In this document: positions 19,825 to 27,119 of the stretch, piece after piece
Numbering within the stretch: position 1 is the first letter of the stretch
Layout of the letters: each line of letters begins with the position of its first letter
Assembly: GCA_900323505.1 (NCBI GenBank)
Contig: OOIN01000002.1
Location: 2,108,001 to 2,172,000, forward strand
Length of the DNA: 64,000 nucleotides
Source: Ustilago trichophora
Lineage: Eukaryota; Basidiomycota; Ustilaginomycetes; Ustilaginales; Ustilaginaceae
Reading direction: 5' to 3'
The notes under the pieces: model-generated
What the model saw: the letters and a program-made list of their open reading frames with translations, nothing else
Databases searched by the model: none
Told to the model about the DNA's origin: nothing
Translations under genes and position numbers: made by a program

Positions 19825-20803
19825 TCACACCAGACCCACTGCCTGCCCATTGTGGTATCCTGGTCCAGGAGCCGAGTTGGGCTGCTGTCCACCCTTCAGC
19901 CTAGCTATTTCGGCATTTGCGCGATTGAGTTGGTCTTGCTGGTCGTTCAACCTGTTGTTGGCATCTTGGTTAGACATCCAGCCCCCGACGGAAGTTATAG
20001 TGGTAGCGCCCAGTGCGGCTCCACTGCCCAACTTTAGATACTTCAAGCTTCTAGCGTTCTCTTTCATACGCTTGTTGTTTTCTTTTATATATTCACCGAC
20101 ATGCGCGAGGGCTTGGTCTTGTTCTCCCGAATGCTGCATCAGGAGCTGGACTTTCTTACCATAGTCTCGGAATTCCGCATTGTTCAATTTCTCTAGTTGT
20201 TTAGGCGTGAGACGCTCATACGAGGGCACCTCGTGACCGGAGCCAGAGTGCTCCGGAGGACGGGGTTGATAGTGCGCTCCCATTTCGAATTCCCGAGAAG
20301 GAGGTTGATAGCGCGACCACCCTGCGTAAGGATTCGGAGGGTGCATGCCATTTGCATCGTACCCAGGTGGCTTGTAGTGCGTCTGGCCTGAAGCTGGTTC
20401 TTCGAGTAGTTTTGCCTTCATGTTCTCCATATCTTTAAGGAGCGTCGTTCCGATAGAAGCGTGTTCAGACGAGCCCGCAATATTCTGGGCCTTTTTGATC
20501 ATATCCTCCATCAGAGGCACTGGAGATATTGGCAAATTACAGGCAAGTGATCAAGACATTAGCTCTTTTGCGCTGAAAGGCAGCCATCTGTGCACAGCAA
20601 CGCGATTTCTGCTCTCACTTACCGAGCTCCGCTTTTCCATCACGTCGCTGCAGGCTCGGCTGAAGTCGCTCAGCACGAGGTCCGTCTTGTGAGATGGTAC
20701 GCTTGGTCTTGACGAACCCAACGCGTTGAAGTTGGTCCATGTGCACAGCTCCTACGAGCTGCACAGCCAGCAGAAGAGTGCTGAAGGCTGGGAGTAGCTT
20801 CAT
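19825..20803 (-). CDS. Predicted secreted or membrane protein of unknown function, two exons
   Basis: Exon 1 is 20803-20623 and exon 2 is 20519-19825. The 102-nt intron has donor GTAAGT and acceptor CAG, and its removal keeps the frame. The 291-aa product begins MKLLPAFSTLLLAVQLVGAV, a clear signal peptide. Dibasic pairs at about 34-35 (KR) and 53-54 (RR) could be Kex2 cleavage sites. The middle is Pro/Tyr/His-rich (KPPGYD, HPPNPYAGW, RYQPPSREFE). Around residues 222-241 there is a moderately hydrophobic Gly/Thr-rich segment, followed by a short coiled-coil-like stretch (NDQQDQLNRANAEIARLKGG). No domain is recognised. In smuts such proteins are often effectors or wall-associated proteins, but that is only a hypothesis. 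A TATA-like element lies about 110 bp upstream. Confidence 0.75.
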
Positions 20804-21494
20804 GACTGCTGGTACTATCTAGATATGAAAGGTAGAGTATCTAGACAAGGAAAGAGGAGAGAAAGAACAGGAGAATCGCGAAAGGTGGAAATGCCTGCCG
20901 TCCCACTCTTTCTCTTATATACCCCTCCCCCAAAGAAAAAGTCCCTCAGGCCACTGTGCTAGTAAGTCACAGCCAGTAGGAAAGGTGAGCACCCGCGCAA
21001 CTTTGCCACTTTCATCTCAACCGCTTGTCGTCCTGGCGACGCCGCAAACCTCTTCTCAGATGCGACTTCATCAGTCGGACCGCTTCGTTAGTCATCTTCT
21101 GGTGGGACAACAAAAGCCATTCTACGATACAGCGCATCCCTCGCAGTAGACTCTCACCACTGTTTCCCACACTTGACGGACCGATCAGTGTGAGAACGAT
21201 GAAGGCTGTAATGTGGCCCAAGTGGGCAGGTGTGGGATAAGGCCCCACTTCATTTTCTTTCGGCCGATTAAATTTGGAGCTCTTTTCCCTGTTCCGAGGC
21301 GGGTGTGATTTTCTTCCACAGATACCCTGACGCAGCTACTCTTTCCACTTCCGTGACCTTACCTCCTCTCCATCGCCGACGCCTGAATCGCCCTTATCCA
21401 CTACCACATCTGCTCGGCCGCTTAGATTCGTCTCGCTCTCAACAAGATATTCAGATCGGCTGAGTTTATTTGCACAAGCTCTTTGCCAACAACA
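20804..21494. promoter_or_regulatory. Divergent promoter region, secreted protein / Mzm1-bL31m
   Basis: It lies between two outward-facing starts. It contains the TATA-like element listed separately and a CU-rich leader from about 21330 for the + strand gene. I see no gene. Confidence 0.45.
20915..20921 (-). promoter_or_regulatory. TATA box-like element
   Basis: TATATAA on the minus strand, flanked by G-rich and purine-rich sequence, about 112 bp upstream of the secreted-protein start. Position and sequence suit a core promoter; this is inferred. Confidence 0.5.
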
Positions 21495-22561
21495 ATGACC
21501 TTCACAGTAGCACAGCGCCAACGAGCCATCGGCCTTTACAAGCGCCTCCTTCGTACATCGCGCAAGACTTTCGACGGTGATAATGTTGCCATCGCCGCAG
21601 CCAGAGACGAGACTCGTCGCCGCTTCAAGGCTGCAGCGCAGGAGACCGATGCCGCCAAGATCGACGAGGGTCTCAGGATGGGCGATGAGATCGTCTCGGT
21701 GCTCCGCCAGAACGTTGTGCAAGGCAAGTGGCGACAGGACAGCAATGCATATGGTAAGTACGAGAAGAGATACCTGCAAAGACGACAACTCTCAAGCTAC
21801 GCAGTCGACTAAAATATCCTCGTACCTTTACGCCCTTAAATCACTTTGCAGAACTCCGCATGACCAAGGACACAGAACTCGGCAACAACGACAGCATCAA
21901 AGAGGCACGAGCCAAGCAGATCGCTGATCTGAAAGCTGGCAAGAAGCCCGAACGCAAGAGCTGCCGTGAGATGGCAGCCCAATATCAGGCTGCCTCCGCT
22001 TCCTCCTCCTCCATCGCAACAGCCTCTTCCTCTGCGTTCAACTCGGTCCGCGCTTTCTCCACCTCTACCCGTCCCACCTCGACTATCTTGTCGCAAGCTT
22101 CCAGCTTCCAGTCGCAACGCAGCGGCTTTGCATCCTCGGCCTCGACACGCTCTCGCGACCCTTCTGCCATCGCCCAATCCCCACTTCCACGTCCCGTCCC
22201 CAAGTTCGCCTCTACCACCATCCTCGCTGACGGCTCATCGATCCAGCTCGCCACCACCTCGCCCCGCCGACTTACACGTTTGACGCGAGACCCGACCAAC
22301 CATCCACTGTGGAACCCAGGTCAGGAGCGCAAGATTGGTGGTGATGCAGGTGATGACAGCGGCCGTCTTGGCAGATTCAGGAGGAGGTTCCAGGAGGCCG
22401 AGGCTACCGCTGGTGGTAAGGAGGAGGCCAAGAAGGTCGACAGCGGAGATGTCAGCTTCGGCCAAGAAGATCTCGACTGGATGAGTGTCGGTGGTCGTGA
22501 GGCGAGAGCCGGCTCGCCCATCGCTGCTAAGAAGGCGGTCAAGGGCAAGGGCCGTAAATAA
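21495..22561 (+). CDS. Apparent fusion: Mzm1-like LYR complex III assembly factor + mitoribosomal protein bL31m
   Basis: Exon 1 is 21495-21753 and exon 2 is 21852-22561. The intron has donor GTAAGT and acceptor CAG. The product is 322 aa. Residues about 1-125 match Mzm1/LYRM7, which stabilises the Rieske protein before it enters complex III: an LYK motif at IGLYKRLLRTSRKTFDGD, then VLRQNVVQGK and, across the splice, ELRMTKDTELGNNDSIK. After a Ser-rich linker with a presequence-like piece (SVRAFSTSTRP), residues about 205-322 match bL31m (yeast Mrpl36): LADGSSI, TRLTRDPTNHPLWNP, LGRFRRRF and a basic tail. Both halves are mitochondrial. One mRNA may give a bifunctional precursor cleaved on import, or internal initiation at Met127 may give bL31m alone. 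Neither is known. Confidence 0.85.
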
Positions 22562-23247
22562 ATACTGGAAGCACCCATTCCACTTCTCCACTTCTCTTTG
22601 TACAACACTGAACTCAGAATTCGACCACACCATGTAGCTCCTGTCTTGTTGCCTTGCGTGTTGTGTGGTCTGCGCCCCTCAAACGACTCTGGCGCGTTTC
22701 CTTGTGCGGTTTTGAATGCAGCATCGCTGATTGAGAGGTGGATCTGGCACCAATTGAAAGTCAGAGATCCGTTCCAGTCCACCCGGTCGCTTCACATGCT
22801 TTTCGGCTACAAAACTCTGACAGCAGCGTACGCTAGGTTCTCAGACTCTCTGAAAGTCTACCAGAGCCCATTGCATGACGAATCATTCTACTTTTGTAAT
22901 CTGGGCCAACAAAATGTGCACGAATGGACCAACCCAGATGCGAGATGAGCGTCATTTCAACCCGAACCCAGGCTCTGCGGTTCTCCGACATGTGTTTGAC
23001 ACGCCTTCCGGCACTCACAAAGGGTCATATGTTGTTTCGGCATCCAGCTGTTTGAGTGTCACTTTAGATGTGTACGCAGCACCACTCTGTCCACGTCTGA
23101 CTGGCACTACACGCTCTTCCAAATTGTCCCTAATCCGAAGCCTATGTTGAACCAGAGCTTCGCATGCGTATAACATATCGAGAAAGGAATCGTATTCATT
23201 ATATCTGAGGAAAGTCGATGGGGTGCCTACAATACGTATTTGCAGAT
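22562..23247. other. Convergent intergenic region
   Basis: It lies between the stop codons of the Mzm1-bL31m gene (+) and the complex I-like gene (-). There is no repeat or gene that I can support. Confidence 0.45.
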
Positions 23248-23670
23248 TTACTCTTCGTCGTGTGACGAAGCGCCAGCAACCCGCTCGCGGTTCTTGAGGA
23301 TTTGTTCCTTCTTATGTGCGATGAGTTCCAATTGGCGGCCTTCCAGTCCGTGGATGTAGTATCCAAGTCCGCCGAAAGCCGTCATCAGCATGGCATGGCC
23401 TCCAAGGTCTGCGAATGATGCCAAAAGTAAGCAGATGATCGGCAAGAAAGTTTCTGTCAGTAACGCAAGTCCTACAGCTGTCCCATCTTCTTGTGTGTCT
23501 GTGCTGCGACTATAGAAGTATAAACGGAGCAAAGTAGAAATGGTCATGTTGCTGGAATTCGAGGTGAAAAACTTACTCTCGAAGATGTTTCGCTTCTGCA
23601 AACCGAGCGCATAGCATCGTGTGAGGAATCCGAGACCGGCGTAGCCGAGAACGCTTGCTGCTACCGACAT
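23248..23670 (-). CDS. Small complex I accessory subunit-like protein, two exons
   Basis: Exon 1 is 23670-23577 and exon 2 is 23408-23248. The intron (168 nt) has donor GTAAGT and acceptor CAG. The joined 84-aa protein has one hydrophobic segment near the N-terminus (ASVLGYAGLGFLTRCYALG), then QKRNIFENLGGHAMLMTAFG, a second hydrophobic stretch and a charged C-terminus (ELIAHKKEQILKNRERV). The RNIFEN-GGHA-FG-GYY pattern resembles small fungal NADH:ubiquinone oxidoreductase subunits of about 10-14 kDa, as I remember them. The intron is a multiple of three and stop-free, so an unspliced 140-aa form is also possible. The joined version fits the family better. Confidence 0.65.
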   Translation of the reverse strand: MSVAASVLGYAGLGFLTRCYALGLQKRNIFESKFFTSNSSNMTISTLLRLYFYSRSTDTQEDGTAVGLALLTETFLPIICLLLASFADLGGHAMLMTAFGGLGYYIHGLEGRQLELIAHKKEQILKNRERVAGASSHDEE

Positions 23671-24117
23671 TCTTGCGATCTACTCGTGTCAGAAAGGTTC
23701 AGAGATGTCAGCAATCTGGCGCTGATGCGGTTGATGATGCAAAGACGTCGTAATGCTGCGAACGCACCTGTGTATGTGTGCCTGCTAAAAAGGATAGGTG
23801 GGAATTCGAGAGAGAGAGAGTGAGGTGGAGTATCGAATTGATGAGATTCGAGGTTGGAGATGGTGGTGCGACTTTCTTGAAATGGGTCAACGGAAGGATC
23901 GTGTCACGTGTCTGCGGCAACTTAACACGCTGGAAATTTTTGGGCTCATGCTGCATACAAGAAGCCTGCAATCTTCAATTGTACATGCAACCACTACACT
24001 TCACTCTCGGGAAAGGAACACTTGAGTGCGATTACAAAATCCTCCATGTTCACAATTCGTACTCTATAATGATACAAAGAAGTGCCATTGCTCTGTGCAC
24101 GCTGGCAACGAGCTAGG
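23671..24117. other. Intergenic region between complex I-like gene and ERI1
   Basis: It contains the promoter of the complex I-like gene (minus strand) and the 3' UTR of the exonuclease gene. There is a short GAGAGA run at about 23809-23820. Nothing else is seen. Confidence 0.4.
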
Positions 24118-25407
24118 CTACGAAGCGGTTTCCCCTTCTCCCTCTTCCACCTCGGGCGGGAATGGCCACCTAACCTCACCGCCCGACTTCCCCATCCAAA
24201 AGAAGCGTTTATGAAATCCGTCTAGCCGAACATTGGGTTTAAGGGCTAGCTTCTCCATCTGCTTTGCCCGCGCCAAACCAGTTCTCGGGTTCAACTGCAG
24301 TACCGCGGCACTGGCCTCCAATTGGCCATCTATACTCTCATAGCTCTTCTTCAGCAGCACTTGCTGCCCCTCTGCTGCTGCTAAGAAAACGCGTCTTGCC
24401 ACCTCCACCGCTAGGCGTGCGATGTTTCGCGTATCATCCATGCCACAATGCTGGCGGCCTTGGAAAGGACCGATATTCAACAGATCCAGTAAGCCCGCTA
24501 GGCTCTGTTCGTGAGGAGACAGCCCTGCACTCCGTCCATCTTCCTTCAATGCCCCTGGACTGACGCTGACAGGGGGAGGGATGACTTGAAATCCATCTTC
24601 CCCACCGAACTCGACAAAGGGCGTACTACGTGAGCCGCTACTGTTGCGGGAAGCGTCCGCTTTCAGCTCCTGCTCCCACTTGAAGAGGCTGGCTATCCCC
24701 TTTCGGATGTCGATCAGTGGGCCTCGTAGGAAGATGGGAGGTGCTCCATGATCTTTGTCTCTCGGATGGGCAGAGATGAAGCATTGCTTGATCACAAAGT
24801 CACGCAAATCGGCGGGGCCGTGGTTGATCCACGCTACCCCACGGCGTAGGCGGAAGTTGTGCAGGTGGGGTTTCGATGCCGATGCTGTATTTTCTACGAG
24901 ATCGTGTGAGACGAGGAATTGAAAGAATTGCTCGACGACTTGATTCCATAGCGGTGCTGCGTCGACCTGAGACTGGGTAACGCCTGTCAAGTCTCGGCAG
25001 AACTTGGTGAGACGGGGACGGAAAGTTGGCCTAACGTAAGAGTGGAACACGCCCGCAGTCTCGAGCTGGTGTAGATCCTCGTTCCACTTCAGCAGGATGA
25101 CGGGGAACTCAACAATCTCATTTGGGTATTGGAAGCAGCCCGTTTCGAAGCCGTGTTGGATGTTGCGGTACTTGCGTGTGGCTTCGCAGGTCGCTTCTAC
25201 GTCGAGTACGAGGAAAGTATCAAATTCAGGTTCCCATGTCGCAATTGTAGTTTCGGGATCTGCAGCTGTGGCAGAGGGAGGTGTGTTGCTTCCATTACGA
25301 ATGGCTTTCTTGAGCCGCAGTCGAAGGTCGGCCTTCTTCCCCTTGGTATCCAGCCCGAGATCGTGCAGTCGAGACCGCAGCTCTTCGACGGTGAGTGAAG
25401 AGGCCAT
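24118..25407 (-). CDS. ERI1: ERI1-like 3'-5' exonuclease with SAP domain
   Basis: A 429-aa protein. Residues about 5-38 form a SAP motif (TVEELRSRLHDLGLDTKGKK) like that of 3'hExo/ERI-1. A DEDDh exonuclease domain follows, with motif I FLVLDVEATCE (Asp69/Glu71), EIVEFPVILLKW and, near residue 350, HCGMDDTRNIARLAVEV, the ERI1 form of motif III. An insert of about 60 residues lies between exonuclease motifs II and III. Family members trim histone mRNA stem-loops, mature 5.8S rRNA and degrade siRNAs. Which of these applies here is not visible. The C-terminus is acidic (PEVEEGEGE). It shares a roughly 430-bp divergent promoter with SLT11. Confidence 0.85.
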   Translation of the reverse strand: MASSLTVEELRSRLHDLGLDTKGKKADLRLRLKKAIRNGSNTPPSATAADPETTIATWEPEFDTFLVLDVEATCEATRKYRNIQHGFETGCFQYPNEIVEFPVILLKWNEDLHQLETAGVFHSYVRPTFRPRLTKFCRDLTGVTQSQVDAAPLWNQVVEQFFQFLVSHDLVENTASASKPHLHNFRLRRGVAWINHGPADLRDFVIKQCFISAHPRDKDHGAPPIFLRGPLIDIRKGIASLFKWEQELKADASRNSSGSRSTPFVEFGGEDGFQVIPPPVSVSPGALKEDGRSAGLSPHEQSLAGLLDLLNIGPFQGRQHCGMDDTRNIARLAVEVARRVFLAAAEGQQVLLKKSYESIDGQLEASAAVLQLNPRTGLARAKQMEKLALKPNVRLDGFHKRFFWMGKSGGEVRWPFPPEVEEGEGETAS

Positions 25408-25836
25408 GGCCCAAGGATGAGCTTACACCACGGGGGCTCGATCCTCAGGCAGCCGCTTGCATTGGCGAGGAGAGGGAGCTCGTTTTGCGTTCTTGCAGAT
25501 GACGTTGCTTTGGTGCAGGTAGGAGTTGGGAAGAGAGGAGTGCTTGCAGTGTTGAACATTTCGCCGTGCCGTGTCAAGAAGCAGGGTCGAGTTCCGAGTT
25601 CCAGGAATTTTGCGGAAAAGTTGGAGTGTCGAGTGCCAGTCAGGGTTCCTCCTCCACTGAATTGCGCAACGCGCAGTAACATATCCTTCATGCCACACTC
25701 CACTCTCGACTTCCCTTCTATATACCATCATCACCAACATCCTGACCACTGTTGTTGCCAACACCCAGTCGATACTGTCCGAAACACCGCCTCCCATCGA
25801 ACGTTTTAGCTCTAGCTCAGCTCACCGTCGCCCAAG
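25408..25836. promoter_or_regulatory. Divergent promoter, ERI1-like / SLT11
   Basis: A 429-bp gap between two outward-facing starts, with a TATATA element for the + side listed separately. No other gene is present. Confidence 0.5.
25719..25724 (+). promoter_or_regulatory. TATA box-like element upstream of SLT11
   Basis: TATATA in CU-rich sequence, 113 bp upstream of the SLT11 start codon. Assigned by position only. Confidence 0.4.
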
Positions 25837-26823
25837 ATGCCCGCCTGGTCAGCACACGGCAAACTCGGCTCGACCATCTCGGGCGCTGAAACAGCCGAAA
25901 CTCCCATCCTATGCGAATCATGTCTGGGCCCGAACCCCTACATTCGCATGACAAAAGATAGTCAAGGCAAGATTTGCAAGGTGTGCACACGGCCCTTCAC
26001 CGTTTTCCGATGGAACCCTGGCGCGGGCTCTCGCTTCAAAAAGACCGAGATCTGCACCACCTGTGCCAAGGTCAAAAACGTTTGCCAGACATGCATTTTG
26101 GATCTGCAGTATGGATTGCCGGTGCAGGTGAGGGATGCCGCATTGGGGATCAAGAGCGGTGGGCCTACATCGGATAAGAACCGCGAGTACTTTGCGGAAA
26201 CCATGGACAGGCAGTTGGAAGGTCCGACCAGTGCGCTAGGGAGTTCGAGCAGGGCTGGGCAAGAGCTGTTGAGGAAGGCAGCCAGGAAAGAGATTGATTA
26301 TAAGAGGGACAGGCCACAGCAATTTTGTTCGGCGTTTGCGAGGGGAAATTGTCCACGAGGGGAGAGCTGCCCTTACAAGCACGAACTGCCCTCAGAAGAT
26401 GCTTTCACATCATCGACACCTACCACACATCCACCTGCCGCACCATCATCACCCGCACTCGTAGCAGCAAGTATCACACACAAACCTGCTTCATCCAGCG
26501 GCCTACCCCCTCCAAGCGATACGTCTATCATCTCAATCTTCATCTCCTCCCTGCCCGAAAATGCCACCGAGACATCGATCCGCAACTTCTTCATCAGCCT
26601 CACACCTCAACTTCAACCGGACCACATAAAGTCCATCACCTTGGTCACAGCAAGCAAGTGCGCATTTGTAAATTTTAGGACTCGTCAACACGCCGAGATC
26701 GCTGCGGCCCAGTGCCAGGGAAAGATGTTGATGGGCGAAAAGGAAGTCAGACTGACTTGGGGTAGAAGTCGACCCACTAAGAAAGCTGTTGCACCTGCGG
26801 CAGCAGCTGACAAGGATGCGTAA
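25837..26823 (+). CDS. SLT11: Pre-mRNA splicing factor SLT11/RBM22 (Cwc5/Ecm2)
   Basis: A 328-aa intronless protein with RBM22-family order. The N-terminal zinc-binding region has paired CxxC sites (CESC, CKVC, CTTC, CQTC, residues 26-86) including RPFTVFRWNPG. A single CCCH finger lies at about 164-182 (C-AFARGN-C-PRGES-C-PYK-H). An RRM lies at about 231-310 (ISIFISSLPENATETSIRNF and CAFVNFRTRQHAEIAA). The protein belongs to the NTC-related part of the activated spliceosome, where it contacts U6 snRNA and the intron. The length is close to other fungal forms. The C-terminus is short and Ala/Lys-rich. Confidence 0.93.
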   Translation: MPAWSAHGKLGSTISGAETAETPILCESCLGPNPYIRMTKDSQGKICKVCTRPFTVFRWNPGAGSRFKKTEICTTCAKVKNVCQTCILDLQYGLPVQVRDAALGIKSGGPTSDKNREYFAETMDRQLEGPTSALGSSSRAGQELLRKAARKEIDYKRDRPQQFCSAFARGNCPRGESCPYKHELPSEDAFTSSTPTTHPPAAPSSPALVAASITHKPASSSGLPPPSDTSIISIFISSLPENATETSIRNFFISLTPQLQPDHIKSITLVTASKCAFVNFRTRQHAEIAAAQCQGKMLMGEKEVRLTWGRSRPTKKAVAPAAAADKDA

Positions 26824-27119
26824 ATTGCACAATGTTGACATTCTCGCAAGCAGGACACCACGTTCAATCCTTTTTCTCTGTACTTTTAAACATTCATCGT
26901 CTAAATCAATTGCAACGTCGAACGCTTTCGCTCAACGGCCAACTTCTAGCAAGTAACACACTCTCGTCGAGATGACACATCAACAAAAGATTGAAAGCTT
27001 CGATTGAAAACTGGTATCACACAACAATGCAATGCATGCAAAAAGAAGGGGAAAATCCACTACACTAACTCCGAATAGGATACACTATCATACTCTTGGT
27101 CCTTGAAATTCTACCACCA
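26824..27119. other. Convergent 3' ends, SLT11 / AMPK beta
   Basis: A 296-bp region holding both 3' UTRs. There are no further features. Confidence 0.4.
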
